A stretch of DNA of 64,000 nucleotides from Rathayibacter iranicus NCPPB 2253 = VKM Ac-1602 (GTDB lineage Bacteria > Actinomycetota > Actinomycetes > Actinomycetales > Microbacteriaceae). How positions within the stretch are numbered: the first letter of the stretch is position 1; every line of letters begins with the position of its first letter. Position numbers and translations under genes: made by a program. Of the stretch, positions 35,460 through 45,209 are shown piece after piece. Where the stretch lies: positions 186,001-250,000 of the forward strand of contig NZ_QGDV01000002.1 of the NCBI RefSeq assembly GCF_003149025.1, written 5' to 3'. The notes below the pieces were generated by a model. That model made no database searches and had not been told where the DNA came from. It was given only the letters and a program-made list of their open reading frames with translations.

Positions 35460-36722
35460 GTGATCCGCTACGCCCCGGCGATCCTCCTGGGAAGGGCCGC
35501 CCGATTCGCAGCGCGGGTGCGAAAGCCCGGTGGGGGATCCGCTGTTCCCGGGCTGGTGGTGAATCGCCTCGCACCGGGCTTTCTCCCCGCCGTGGTAACT
35601 GGCTTCCCGGAGGGACTCGTCGTTGTGACGGGATCCGCGGGCAAGTCCACGACAACGAAGATGCTCGTTGCCATCCTCCGCGCGCACGGCCTCCGGGTGT
35701 TCACCAACCCCTCGACTGCGAATATCGCACAGGGGCTCACCTCTGCCCTGCTCGAGCGAGCCGATCTCCGCGGCCGAATCGACGCGGACATCGCCGTCCT
35801 CGAGATGGACGAGGGGCACGGTGCACGGCTTGCGCCACGTCTACGCCCTCGCGTGGTACTGCTGACAAATGTGGTGGTTGATCAGATCGACCGTTTCTTT
35901 GACCCCGCGATGGTCGCGCGGATGCTCGCGGCGATCGCTGCCCGGGCGACCGGACGGGTGGTGCTGAACGCCGACGACCGACACGTCGCCGACATAGCAA
36001 GCGGCCTCTCCGATGACATCGTCCGCTGGTATGGCGTCTCCGATTCGGTGCGCGCTGGCTTCCCACGCGGTCTCGGTTATGCCACTGATGCCGAGGGAGG
36101 TGACCGCGCTACCACCGTCGTGGAGTCGACTCACGGCGACGCTGCCGAGATCAGGAGTGACGGTGACGCGCTCGCCGTGCGCCTCCCGGCTCGAGGCGTC
36201 CACTACGCCGTCGATGCCGCAGCGGCCGTCTCGACCGCCCGGGCGGTGCTCGACGCGCGCTTCGATCCCGCGACGACCGCCCACGCGCTCTCATCAATCG
36301 AGCCCGTCTTTGGCCGGGGCGAAGTCGTGACCGTTCGAGGCCAGGAGGTGGAGTTTGTCCTGGTGCAAAATCCGGCAAGCTACCGGCTCAACATTGCCGA
36401 GATTCCGGACGGCACCGAGCAGATCATGCTCGCGATCGGCTCCGACGTGCGCGACCCGTCGTACTTCTGGCCCGTCGACACCTCGGTTCTGCGACGGGTC
36501 CGCGTCATTTCGGGATCGAAGGCCTACGAGGCGGCACTGCACCTGCGCTACGACGGCGTTGCGGTCGACGCGGTGGACGAGGATCTCGGGCGAGCGCTCG
36601 AGAGTTTCCTCGCCCTGCCGACGCCGACTATCGGGCGAAAGACGATCGTCTTCTCAGCAGACTCGATGCGCCGCACACGTTCTCTTCTGCATCTCACTAC
36701 CAACCGCGAGGAGCCCGAATGA
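35460..36722 (+). CDS. murT: MurT-like Mur ligase without the zinc ribbon
   Basis: MurT with GatD amidates the alpha-carboxyl of D-Glu in lipid II. This 420-residue protein has the Mur ligase ATP loop VVTGSAGKSTTTKM (residues 55-68), FTNPSTANIAQGL, VLEMDEGHGARL and VLLTNVVVDQIDRFFD (where the family usually reads NLFRDQLDR), and the DUF1727 C-terminal domain (FVLVQNPASYRLNIAEI, then DVRDPSYFWPVD where WDVD is usual). The protein contains no cysteine, so the four-cysteine zinc ribbon of characterised MurT is missing. The GTG lies 4 bp after sigA. The stop overlaps gatD (ATGA). It is clearly MurT-like, but amidation is doubtful. Confidence 0.85.
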   Translation: MIRYAPAILLGRAARFAARVRKPGGGSAVPGLVVNRLAPGFLPAVVTGFPEGLVVVTGSAGKSTTTKMLVAILRAHGLRVFTNPSTANIAQGLTSALLERADLRGRIDADIAVLEMDEGHGARLAPRLRPRVVLLTNVVVDQIDRFFDPAMVARMLAAIAARATGRVVLNADDRHVADIASGLSDDIVRWYGVSDSVRAGFPRGLGYATDAEGGDRATTVVESTHGDAAEIRSDGDALAVRLPARGVHYAVDAAAAVSTARAVLDARFDPATTAHALSSIEPVFGRGEVVTVRGQEVEFVLVQNPASYRLNIAEIPDGTEQIMLAIGSDVRDPSYFWPVDTSVLRRVRVISGSKAYEAALHLRYDGVAVDAVDEDLGRALESFLALPTPTIGRKTIVFSADSMRRTRSLLHLTTNREEPE

Positions 36723-37432
36723 CCACGTTGCGCATCGCGGTCCTCGCCCCTGACATCCTCGACAGCAACGGCGATGCCGGGAACGCACGTGTTCTCGCCG
36801 CGCGCGCACGCTGGGCCGGAACGGATGCTAACGTCCTCCCGCTCGCGAGACCGGAGGACGCCGCTGTCCGACCCGATGTGTTGGTCGCGGGTACCGGTGC
36901 CGAAGCAGACCTTCCGGCCGTCCTGGAATTCCTACGGACGATTGCCTCGACCGTGCACGCATGGGTTGCGGAGGGCACCCAGGTTGTCGCTGTCGGAGCC
37001 GGTTGGGAGCTGATGGCGGAGTCCCTTGTGACGCCCTCAGGCGAGCTAAAGGGGATTGGCCTGTTCCCAGGACGCTCCGTGGCCGGAGACCGAGTGGCCG
37101 ACGACCTCGTCGTCGACGGGGCGGACGGCCTGCTCATTGGCTTCGAGAACCACGAGCGCCGAATGACTGGCATCTCTGCCGAACACGCGCTCGGCCGCGT
37201 CCTGTACGGGACCGGTGACGGAGCCGGCTACGAGGGTTACTTCGCGGGCGGTCTGCTCGGCACACACCTGCACGGGCCCGTTCTCGCGAAGAACCCCGCA
37301 CTGGCCGATGTCATCCTCCGCCGCGCCCTCGGCGACGCTTACTCGATCAGCGATGAGCGCATCCGCTCGGTGGATGACACGGCACGAGCCGCCCGCAATA
37401 TCATCGCGAAGCGGCTCGGTGTCGGTCGGTAG
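36719..37432 (+). CDS. gatD: GatD-like protein lacking the glutaminase cysteine
   Basis: GatD is the class-I glutaminase that feeds ammonia to MurT. The 237-residue fold is kept: a start such as LRIAVLAPDILDSNGDAGNA, VAGTGAEAD, FENHERRMTG and GLLGTHLHGPVLAKNPALAD with the conserved His185. At the nucleophile elbow, where the family reads VCGGYQLLG, this protein reads VGAGWELMA: Gly93 replaces the catalytic Cys. There is no cysteine anywhere in the protein. Glutamine hydrolysis by the usual mechanism is therefore not possible. The overlap with murT says that the two still act together. Confidence 0.85.
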   Translation: MTTLRIAVLAPDILDSNGDAGNARVLAARARWAGTDANVLPLARPEDAAVRPDVLVAGTGAEADLPAVLEFLRTIASTVHAWVAEGTQVVAVGAGWELMAESLVTPSGELKGIGLFPGRSVAGDRVADDLVVDGADGLLIGFENHERRMTGISAEHALGRVLYGTGDGAGYEGYFAGGLLGTHLHGPVLAKNPALADVILRRALGDAYSISDERIRSVDDTARAARNIIAKRLGVGR

Positions 37433-37451
37433 GGTTGTCGGTCGGTAGGGT
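37420..37451 (+). repeat. 16-bp direct duplication at the gatD stop codon
   Basis: TGTCGGTCGGTAGGGT occurs twice without a gap; the first copy contains the gatD stop codon. A recent slippage duplication is likely. Confidence 0.8.
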
Positions 37452-37484
37452 ACAGACGCTCCAACCGGGCTGATCAAGGGAGCG

Positions 37485-37718
37485 CTACGGGCGCTGTTCC
37501 TCGAAGAGCCGGGCGGATTCATCGTGCCAGCTCTGGGCGATGCCGGAAAGCTTCTCCTGGTACTTCTTGCCGTGGTGTGAGCAGAACAGCAGTTCGCCGT
37601 TGTTCACGACCACTCGGATGTACGCCTGCGCACCGCAGCTGTCGCAGCGGTCGGCGCCGGAGAGCTGGTGGGCACTGGCGAGTTCGTCCACGCCATTCTG
37701 GGTTGCTGTGGTCGACAT
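37485..37718 (-). CDS. DUF7455-like small zinc-finger protein
   Basis: A 77-residue protein starting at an ATG with GGAGG 7 nt upstream. It contains a CDSCGAQAYIRVVVNNGELL...CSHHGKKY arrangement, that is CxxC followed by CxxH, a probable zinc knuckle, then an amphipathic C-terminal helix (YQEKLSGIAQSWHDESARLF). Such proteins are widespread near sigA in actinobacteria; function unknown. Confidence 0.88.
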   Translation of the reverse strand: MSTTATQNGVDELASAHQLSGADRCDSCGAQAYIRVVVNNGELLFCSHHGKKYQEKLSGIAQSWHDESARLFEEQRP

Positions 37719-37898
37719 GACTTGGCCTCCTGCACTCGGTCTTCGATCTCTGCTTAGTGGAACCATCCAAGCACGCGGATGTTTCCCGGCGGAGTCGATC
37801 AGGCGGCATTTCGCTCTGCGCGTAGGCGGGTCGGTCCCCGGAGGGATGTGCTGAATGCCTCGTCCGCGCCGCAACCAGGGGGAGCGTCACCGCGAAAG

Positions 37899-37904
37899 TA
37901 GACT
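37899..37904 (+). promoter_or_regulatory. -10 hexamer of parE (leaderless)
   Basis: TAGACT, 6 nt before the ATG at 37911. Confidence 0.5.
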
Positions 37905-37910
37905 CGACGG

Positions 37911-39992
37911 ATGGCCTCTACCGACTACAACGCCCGGCATCTCTCGGTCCTCGAAGGTCTCGAAGCGGTCCGCAAGCGGCCGGGGATGTACATCGGCTCG
38001 ACCGATTCGCGCGGGCTGATGCACTGTGTGTGGGAGGTGATCGATAACTCCGTCGATGAAGCCCTGGCGGGGCACGGCACCGAGATCAGCGTTCTGCTGC
38101 ACGCCGACGGGAGCGTCGAGGTCCGCGACCGAGCGCGCGGAATCCCCGTCGACATCGAACCCAAGACCGGACTCTCCGGGGTGGAGGTCGTCTTCACGAA
38201 GCTGCACGCGGGGGGGAAGTTTGGCTCCGGCTCGTACGCTGCGTCCGGCGGCCTGCACGGCGTCGGCGCCTCGGTCGTCAACGCGCTCTCGGAGCGGCTC
38301 GACGTCGAAGTCGACCGCAACGGCCGTACGTACCAGATGTCCTTCCACCGCGGCGAGCCGGGCCGCTTCGCCGACGCTGGCGAGCCCACTCCGGACGCGC
38401 CGTTCACGCCGTTCGAGAACGGCTCCGAACTCACCGTCATCGGAAAAGTCGCGAAGGGCGTGACAGGAACCCGCGTGCGTTATTGGGCCGACCGCCAAAT
38501 TTTCACGAAAGGCGCGTCATTCCAGACGGACGAGCTCGTTACTCGGGCGCGGCAGACAGCGTTTCTCGTCCCCGGTCTCACGATCGACATTGTCGATGAC
38601 CGGGCGGAGGAGCGCCGCGCGGAGATGTTCCGTTACGACGGTGGCATCTCGGAATTCGTCGAGTTCCTCGCCCCTGACGCGCCGGTGACCGACATCCTGC
38701 GCCTCACGGGCTCGGGTACCTTCACCGAGACGGTCCCCGTGCTCACCTCGGGCGGTGCGATGGTGCCGACTGAGGTCGAGCGCACCTGCGAGGTCGACAT
38801 CGCCCTGCGCTGGGGAACCGGCTACGAGACTGTCGTGCGCAGCTTCGTGAACATCATCTCGACACCCAAGGGAGGGACGCATCAGACCGGGTTCGAACAG
38901 GGCCTGCTCAAGTTGCTCCGCTCACAGGTCGAGGCGAACGCTCGGCGCCTCAAGGTCGGCTCGGACAAGCTGGAAAAGGATGACGTGCTCGCGGGGCTCA
39001 CCGCGGTGCTGACCGTGCGACTCCCTGAGCCGCAGTTCGAGGGCCAGACCAAAGAGATTCTCGGCACGCCGGCGGTGCGCGCGATCGTCGCGAGCACACT
39101 CGCCTCGACGCTGGGCGCGGTCTTCTCCTCGACCCGCCGAGAAGATAAGACGCAGACGTCGCAGCTGCTCGAGAAGGTCGTCGCCGAAATGAAGTCGCGC
39201 ATTTCGGCGCGCGCACACAAGGAGACGCAGCGCCGGAAGAATGCGCTGGAATCGTCGTCGCTGCCGGCGAAACTCGTGGATTGTCGTAGCAACGACGTGG
39301 AGAACAGCGAGCTTTTCATCGTCGAGGGCGATTCCGCTCTCGGCACCGCGAAGCTCGCCCGCAACAGCGAATACCAGGCGCTGCTGCCCATCCGCGGGAA
39401 GATCCTCAACACTCAAAAGGCCAGCATCGCCGACATGCTCTCGAACGCCGAGTGCGCGTCGATGATCCAGGTGATCGGCGCGGGCTCCGGCCGCTCGTTC
39501 GATCTTCCGGCGGCCCGATACGGGAAGATCATCCTGATGAGCGACGCCGACGTCGATGGCGCGCATATTCGCACCCTGCTGCTTACTCTGTTCTTTCGCT
39601 ACATGCGCCCGCTGGTCGAGGCGGGCCGAGTCTTCGCTGCCGTTCCGCCACTGCACAGGCTTGTCGTCATGAACGCCGGTAAGAAGCCGAACGAGACGAT
39701 CTACACATACTCCGAGAAGGAGCTGCAGAGCGTCCTCGCTGCGCTGGGTAAAGCGGGCCGGCGCTACCAGGACCCGATTCAGCGCTACAAAGGCCTGGGT
39801 GAGATGGACGCGGACCAGCTGGCGACGACCACGATGGACCGGGCCCGACGCACGCTCCGTCGAGTCCGCGTGGCCGATGCCGAAAATGCGGGACGGGTCT
39901 TCGAGCTGCTGATGGGTAACGACGTCGCCCCGCGCAAGGAGTTCATTGTGCGCGGTTCGGAGTCGCTCTCGCGGGATCGCATCGACGTCTGA
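37911..39992 (+). CDS. parE: DNA topoisomerase IV subunit B
   Basis: ATPase subunit of a type II topoisomerase. The 693-residue protein has the GHKL ATP site (EVIDNSVDEALAGHG, RGIPVDIEPKTGLSGVEV, GGLHGVGASVVNALS), the Toprim motifs FIVEGDSALGTAKLARN and ILMSDADVDGAHIRTLLLT, and the C-terminal IQRYKGLGEMDADQLATTTM. It pairs with the convergent parC 92 bp away rather than lying beside recF/dnaN, which together favour topoisomerase IV over gyrase, though the two are close in sequence. Confidence 0.9.
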   Translation: MASTDYNARHLSVLEGLEAVRKRPGMYIGSTDSRGLMHCVWEVIDNSVDEALAGHGTEISVLLHADGSVEVRDRARGIPVDIEPKTGLSGVEVVFTKLHAGGKFGSGSYAASGGLHGVGASVVNALSERLDVEVDRNGRTYQMSFHRGEPGRFADAGEPTPDAPFTPFENGSELTVIGKVAKGVTGTRVRYWADRQIFTKGASFQTDELVTRARQTAFLVPGLTIDIVDDRAEERRAEMFRYDGGISEFVEFLAPDAPVTDILRLTGSGTFTETVPVLTSGGAMVPTEVERTCEVDIALRWGTGYETVVRSFVNIISTPKGGTHQTGFEQGLLKLLRSQVEANARRLKVGSDKLEKDDVLAGLTAVLTVRLPEPQFEGQTKEILGTPAVRAIVASTLASTLGAVFSSTRREDKTQTSQLLEKVVAEMKSRISARAHKETQRRKNALESSSLPAKLVDCRSNDVENSELFIVEGDSALGTAKLARNSEYQALLPIRGKILNTQKASIADMLSNAECASMIQVIGAGSGRSFDLPAARYGKIILMSDADVDGAHIRTLLLTLFFRYMRPLVEAGRVFAAVPPLHRLVVMNAGKKPNETIYTYSEKELQSVLAALGKAGRRYQDPIQRYKGLGEMDADQLATTTMDRARRTLRRVRVADAENAGRVFELLMGNDVAPRKEFIVRGSESLSRDRIDV

Positions 39993-40083
39993 GGTCGGTG
40001 GTGCGGGCGCTCACCGCGATTCACGTAGTCAGAGCGGGCGCACGTACTCACAGTGGCTCAAGGGCTCGCAGCGGTTCGAGGGC

Positions 40084-42552
40084 TCAGAACAGTTCAGATG
40101 CTGCTCCAATTGTCGCGATCGGTGCGGCGAGCGCGACGCCGGATCCATCGCGCTTCATCCCCGACTCGGGGAGCGACGCGACCGAGCCGTCGGCCTCGAG
40201 AGCGTGAGCCGGGCCGGGACCGACCCACGCGACTCCGAGGGCCGTCTCACCCCGGAGGAAACGCTGCGCGCGGACCCCGCCGGTCGCCCGCCCCTTGCTC
40301 GGGAACTCGGAGAAGGGCGTCACCTTCGCGCTGCCGGTGTCGGTGCCTGTCAGGGCCCAGCTGTCGACGGCAACGGTCGCAACGACGGCGTTTTCGCGGT
40401 CTTTCGCCGAGACCACTCCGAAGTGCACGACCCCGTCGGTCTCGCCGAGCTTCACTCCGGCCATGCCCGCCGCCGTGCGACCCTGCGGCCGGACGGCGGC
40501 GGCGCTGAATCGGAGGAGCTGCGCCTCACCGGTGACGAATACGAGTTCGTCATCGTCGGTCGACCCGGCCGCGCCGACCACGACATCCTTCGGCTTCAGT
40601 GCGATCAGCTCGATGTCGGGCCGGTTGGGGAGTTCGCCGGGAGCGACGCGTTTGACGACGCCCTGCAGGGTCCCGAGAGCGATGGGCCGAGGGTCATCGA
40701 GGGCGACGAGCGACAGCACGCGCTCGTCCTTCATCAGATGCGGGAGGTACTCGGTCATTCGCACTCCCGCCGCCAGCTGCACCGAGGAGGAGGGCACAGC
40801 CGGAACGTCGACGGGGGAAAATCGCAGGAGGCGCCCGGCAGTCGTCACCGCACCGATCTCCGTGCGCGTCGTCGTATCGAGCACGCTGAGTATGGCGTCG
40901 TGCTTCGAGCGGCGTGTGGCGCGCTCAGGGTGGGGAGCGGCCTCCGGGTCGCGGTCGACGCGCACCATCCGACCGGTGGTGCTGAGCAGGAGGCGGCAGG
41001 GGACGTCGGCGATCTCGAGCACGGCGGCGGCTTTGCGCCCCGTTGTGGCGATCGAGGGGCGCGCCTCTGTCAGCAGCGTGCGACGAGGAGTGCCGAGGCG
41101 CTGAGCGACCTCGTCGAGCTCGTCTGACACGAGTTCGTCAATCCGCGCGCGGTTGGCGAGGAGCGCCTCCAGCTCGGCGATCTCGGCCAGCAGGGTGTCG
41201 CGTTCAGCCTCGAGCTCGATGCGCGAGAACTTCGTCAGGCGGCGCAATTGCAGCTCGAGGATGTAGTCGGCCTGCAGCGTGCTGAGTTCGAAGACCTCGA
41301 TGAGCCGGGCACGCGCGGCGGACGTGTCGTCGCTGGCGCGAATGAGTTGGATGACCTCGTCGATGTCGAGGATCGCGATGAGTAGGCCCTCGACGAGGTG
41401 CAGGCGCTCCTGACGCTTGCGCAGTCGGTAGCGGGAGCGGCGGGTGACGACCTGCACCCGGTGGCCGATGTAGACCTGCAGGAGTTCCTTCAGACCGAGC
41501 GTGCGGGGACCACCGTCGACCAGCGCGACGTTGTTGATCGCGAAGGCGTCTTCGAGCGGCGTGTACCGGTAAAGCTGCTCCAGCACCGCCTCCGGGCTGA
41601 AACCGGTCTTGATGCCGATGACCAGCCGGAGGCCGTTGTCGCGATCCGTGAGGTCGGTAACGTCCGAGATCCCGCTGAGCTTCTTGTTCTGCACACCGTC
41701 CTTGATCTTGTCGATCACCTTTTCGGCGCCGACGAGGTAGGGCAGCTCTGTCACGACGAGGCCCGATTTGCGGGCCGTCATGCTCTCCACGGAGACACGC
41801 GCACGGGTCTTGAAGCTGCCCCGGCCGGTCGCGTAAGCATCGCGAACCCCGGCGAGGCCGACGATCGTGCCGCCGCTGGGGAAGTCAGGGCCGGGCACGA
41901 ACGACATCAGGTCATCGAGGGAGGCGTCGGGATGCGCGATGAGATGCCGCGCTGCTCCGATGACCTCTACCAGATTGTGCGGCGCCATATTGGTCGCCAT
42001 GCCCACGGCGATGCCGCTCGCGCCGTTGACGAGAAGGTTGGGGAAGGCCGACGGCAGCACCTCGGGCTGGTCGTGGGAATTGTCGTAGTTCGGCACGAAG
42101 TCGACGACGTCTTCGCCGAGGTGCTCAGTCATCGCCGTCGCGGCCGGAGCGAGGCGCGCCTCCGTGTAACGGGCCGCGGCGGGGCCGTCGTCGAGGGAGC
42201 CGAAGTTGCCGTGCCCATCGACGAGCGCCACCCGCATCGTGAACGGCTGCGCCAGGCGCACGAGGGAGTCGTAGATCGAGGCGTCGCCGTGCGGGTGCAG
42301 CTTGCCCATCACCTCGCCGACCACTCTTGCCGACTTCACATGGCCGTGATCGGGGCGGAGGCCCATCTCGCTCATCATGTAGAGGATGCGGCGCTGAACC
42401 GGCTTCAGGCCGTCGCGGGCATCGGGCAGCGCTCGGGAGTAGATCACCGAGTACGCGTACTCGAGGAACGAACCCTCCATCTCGGCCGAGACGTCGACGT
42501 CCTCGATCCGCTCGGTCAGCGAAGATCCGGAGGAAGGGGCTGCTGCGTTCAT
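40084..42552 (-). CDS. parC: DNA topoisomerase IV subunit A
   Basis: DNA-cutting subunit of topoisomerase IV, which unlinks daughter chromosomes. The 822-residue protein has the quinolone-resistance region [17 protein letters not shown], the catalytic tyrosine in [11 protein letters not shown] and a C-terminal beta-propeller that lacks a clear GyrA box (no QRRGGKG), which supports ParC rather than GyrA. No change at the quinolone positions can be called without a reference. It is convergent with parE. Confidence 0.9.
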   Translation of the reverse strand: MNAAAPSSGSSLTERIEDVDVSAEMEGSFLEYAYSVIYSRALPDARDGLKPVQRRILYMMSEMGLRPDHGHVKSARVVGEVMGKLHPHGDASIYDSLVRLAQPFTMRVALVDGHGNFGSLDDGPAAARYTEARLAPAATAMTEHLGEDVVDFVPNYDNSHDQPEVLPSAFPNLLVNGASGIAVGMATNMAPHNLVEVIGAARHLIAHPDASLDDLMSFVPGPDFPSGGTIVGLAGVRDAYATGRGSFKTRARVSVESMTARKSGLVVTELPYLVGAEKVIDKIKDGVQNKKLSGISDVTDLTDRDNGLRLVIGIKTGFSPEAVLEQLYRYTPLEDAFAINNVALVDGGPRTLGLKELLQVYIGHRVQVVTRRSRYRLRKRQERLHLVEGLLIAILDIDEVIQLIRASDDTSAARARLIEVFELSTLQADYILELQLRRLTKFSRIELEAERDTLLAEIAELEALLANRARIDELVSDELDEVAQRLGTPRRTLLTEARPSIATTGRKAAAVLEIADVPCRLLLSTTGRMVRVDRDPEAAPHPERATRRSKHDAILSVLDTTTRTEIGAVTTAGRLLRFSPVDVPAVPSSSVQLAAGVRMTEYLPHLMKDERVLSLVALDDPRPIALGTLQGVVKRVAPGELPNRPDIELIALKPKDVVVGAAGSTDDDELVFVTGEAQLLRFSAAAVRPQGRTAAGMAGVKLGETDGVVHFGVVSAKDRENAVVATVAVDSWALTGTDTGSAKVTPFSEFPSKGRATGGVRAQRFLRGETALGVAWVGPGPAHALEADGSVASLPESGMKRDGSGVALAAPIATIGAASELF

Positions 42553-42749
42553 GACTCACTTCGGTGGCGGACGCGGGACGGCGGGGTGAGCGCCTCCTGA
42601 ACGGATGACTCCCGACAGGGAGCCACGGGTGAGAGCGGGACGAGGCACCGGCGGAGGCGGCGTCGCGCCGGTCCAGGCGCGTAGTCCTGCCCGTCGGTTC
42701 CGCAGCGTCGGCCCGGCGGGGACGGCGGCGCTGTGCGAAACTGGGCGCA

Positions 42750-43877
42750 ATGACCCTCATGATACCGGTCGCCCCCGCCGGGCGGCGGTGCCTCGCCGAT
42801 GTCCTGCCGGGAGCCCTCGACGCGATCCTCGGTCGCCCCGGACTCCTGGGTTCCCGGCACGTCGAGCGGATTCTGCTGGTCCTTGTCGACGGCCTCGGGG
42901 CAGCGAACCTTCGACAGCGCTCCGGGCACTCGCGGGTACTCGCGCCCGCGCTGAATCGCGCCACCACGCTGGTCTCCGGATTCCCGACCACCACGGCATC
43001 CGCCCTCGCCAGCCTCACCACCGGGCTGCGGCCGGGGGAGCATGGGATGGTGGGCTACCGCGTGCTCGACCGCGCCTCAGACCGCCTGGTCAACCAGCTC
43101 TCGGGCTGGGACGAGCGCATGGTTCCGGAGCAGTGGCAGCCACACCCGACTGTGTTTGAGCGAGCCGTCGCCGAGGGCATCCGCACCGGCGTCATCGGCC
43201 ACCCGCGCTACGCCCACTCGGGTCTCACCCGGGCCATCCTCCGCGGAGCCGAGTACCACTCCGCCGGCACCGTCACCGAACGCTTCGCCGCGGCGCGAAC
43301 GCTGCTCGATCGGGGTGGCCGGCAACTCGTCTACCTCTACGTCCCCGAACTCGACCAGGTCGCGCACGCACGCGGCTGGGAATCACCGGAGTGGACCGCG
43401 GCGCTCGAGCAGCTCGACGGCGAGCTCGCCACCGCCACCCGCCTTCTCGGCAGCCGGGAGGGGCTCGTGGTCACGGCCGACCATGGGGTGATCGACGTGC
43501 CTGCCTCTTCGCACGTCCTTCTCGAGCGTCCCCTCCTCGATGGCGTCCGCCATCTCGGCGGGGAGCCGCGCTGCCTCCAGCTGCACCTCGAGCCGGGCGT
43601 CGATGCCGACGAGGTTGCGGGACGCTGGGCCGAGGCCGAGGGCGAGCGGGCCTGGATCGGCACGCGGTCAGATATGGCGGCGAGCGGCTGGTTTGGCGAG
43701 GTCGGACCAGCGGCGGCCGCGCGGATGGGCGATGTGTTCGTCGCCGCTCGCAAGGCGATCGCCTACTACTCGGCGAGCGACTCCTCCGGTCGTTCGATGA
43801 TCGGCCAGCACGGCTCGCTCACCCCCGAGGAGACCCACGTCCCACTGCTCGGCTTTGGGGCGCTCGCGACGAGCTGA
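42750..43877 (+). CDS. Alkaline phosphatase family / nucleotide pyrophosphatase-phosphodiesterase
   Basis: A 375-residue soluble enzyme of the type I phosphodiesterase/nucleotide pyrophosphatase superfamily. The metal ligands and nucleophile are seen: LVLVDGLGAANL (Asp), FPTTTASALASLTTG (Thr nucleophile), YVPELDQVAHARGWESPEW (Asp, His), VVTADHGVIDVP (Asp-His) and GQHGSLTPEETHVPL (His). No signal peptide, so probably cytoplasmic. Substrate unknown. Such a gene next to sepH is usual in Micrococcales. Confidence 0.9.
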   Translation: MTLMIPVAPAGRRCLADVLPGALDAILGRPGLLGSRHVERILLVLVDGLGAANLRQRSGHSRVLAPALNRATTLVSGFPTTTASALASLTTGLRPGEHGMVGYRVLDRASDRLVNQLSGWDERMVPEQWQPHPTVFERAVAEGIRTGVIGHPRYAHSGLTRAILRGAEYHSAGTVTERFAAARTLLDRGGRQLVYLYVPELDQVAHARGWESPEWTAALEQLDGELATATRLLGSREGLVVTADHGVIDVPASSHVLLERPLLDGVRHLGGEPRCLQLHLEPGVDADEVAGRWAEAEGERAWIGTRSDMAASGWFGEVGPAAAARMGDVFVAARKAIAYYSASDSSGRSMIGQHGSLTPEETHVPLLGFGALATS

Positions 43878-43907
43878 GCGGCGGCCGTCCCGCGAACGAC
43901 GACCACC

Positions 43908-44999
43908 TCAGTCGTCGCTCCGCGCTCCGAAGACGATCTCGTCCCAGCTCGGCATCGACACTCGACCTCGTCGGACACTCCCTCGCGCCGCCGACGGCTG
44001 CTCGGGCACCGGTGGGGTCGCACGCGGCAGCTCCGGCGCCTTCTCGGCAACGGACGCCTCGGCGCCGTGCTCAGGCTCCTCGCGGACACGCAGCGAGGAG
44101 GCGTGATCGCGCTCACCACGGCGGCGGCGCAGGGCATCGAGCAGATCGGCGGTGTCGTTCAGGTTCCGTTCGCGTTGCTCCGTGGTGCTCGTGACGGGGC
44201 GGGGGAGCGTCGAGATCGGGCGAGGGGTCTCGGCCAGAGCCGGCTGCGGCTCAGTGTCCGAGGGGCGGACCGCGGCGGGGCGCGCATGCGGCATCGCGGC
44301 CGGGCGACCCGCAGTGGGGTGGTCGGCCCGCGTCGAACGCGCCCGTGACTGCGGGGCGCTGGAGTCGGGATCGAAGCGGGTAGCCAATTCGTCGACCGCG
44401 GCGGGGACGACAGCGCGCAGGCGCGGGATCAGCGTCGGCCGGATCTCGCCCTGCTGCGAGAGAGTGACCGCCTCGGCGGTCAGTGGCGAGAGGAGTGCCT
44501 TGCGCGGGTCGAACCGCCAGCGGGCGTCATGGTCGATCTCGTCCGAGCGGAAAAGGAGCTTCACGATCCACCCCTCCTCCTCCTTCCAGCTCGACCACTG
44601 CTCGCCCTCGGCGCCGAGGGCGACGAGACGTTCGCGAATGACGTCCCCGAAAGGGGTCCCCTCTTCGAGGGGGTCGGGATCGGCGCTCGTATACACGCGC
44701 ACCGCAAGCGCGGAAGCGACGACGTGCTCGCGTTCGGCGGTTACCGGACCTTCGAAACGAAGGACATAGTCGAGATCGGCGCCCGTGAGGTCGGCGACCT
44801 CGACTGCCGAGAGCCCCGAGCGAATGTGGGCCTGGATCTCGCGCGGCGACACGCGCTTCTCCCGCGGCGGGAGAGAGTGGACGCGCGGCCGCAGCTGGCT
44901 TTGCAGCGTCTCGTCGATGCGAACGGAGAATCGGTCGCCGCCCTCCGACACGAGGACGAGAGATCCGCCCTCGACGCCGATCACCTTCAGTTCCATCAT
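43908..44999 (-). CDS. sepH: Septation protein SepH
   Basis: Actinobacterial cell division protein (DUF3071) that binds FtsZ and promotes its assembly. The 363-residue protein begins MMELKVIGVEGGSLVLVSEG, has the helix-turn-helix region PREIQAHIRSGLSAVEVADL and ends with the conserved RRGRVSMPSWDEIVFGARSD. A disordered Pro/Arg-rich linker (about 215-330) joins the two conserved ends. The ATG at 44999 has GGAGGT 8 nt upstream. Convergent with the phosphodiesterase gene. Confidence 0.94.
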   Translation of the reverse strand: MMELKVIGVEGGSLVLVSEGGDRFSVRIDETLQSQLRPRVHSLPPREKRVSPREIQAHIRSGLSAVEVADLTGADLDYVLRFEGPVTAEREHVVASALAVRVYTSADPDPLEEGTPFGDVIRERLVALGAEGEQWSSWKEEEGWIVKLLFRSDEIDHDARWRFDPRKALLSPLTAEAVTLSQQGEIRPTLIPRLRAVVPAAVDELATRFDPDSSAPQSRARSTRADHPTAGRPAAMPHARPAAVRPSDTEPQPALAETPRPISTLPRPVTSTTEQRERNLNDTADLLDALRRRRGERDHASSLRVREEPEHGAEASVAEKAPELPRATPPVPEQPSAARGSVRRGRVSMPSWDEIVFGARSDD

Positions 45000-45209
45000 C
45001 GTGGGAGACCTCCTTTTGGACGCGGACGGGCCAAGGATGCCACGCGCCGCGGCGATCGGCCGGGAATACCGCGGGCGGGTCGAAAGTTGGTGGGGAGGAA
45101 GAGCGGTGGACGGTGTCAAGAGCCGCGCGACGTGGTTTGCGAATCGATCCATCGTGATGCACACTGACCCCGCCGATGTGTTGAACAGCTAAATAAGAAG
45201 TGGATGGGA

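Noticed and set aside
39946-41127. Plus-strand frame opposite parC
   Set aside because: Antisense shadow of parC, with no start signals.
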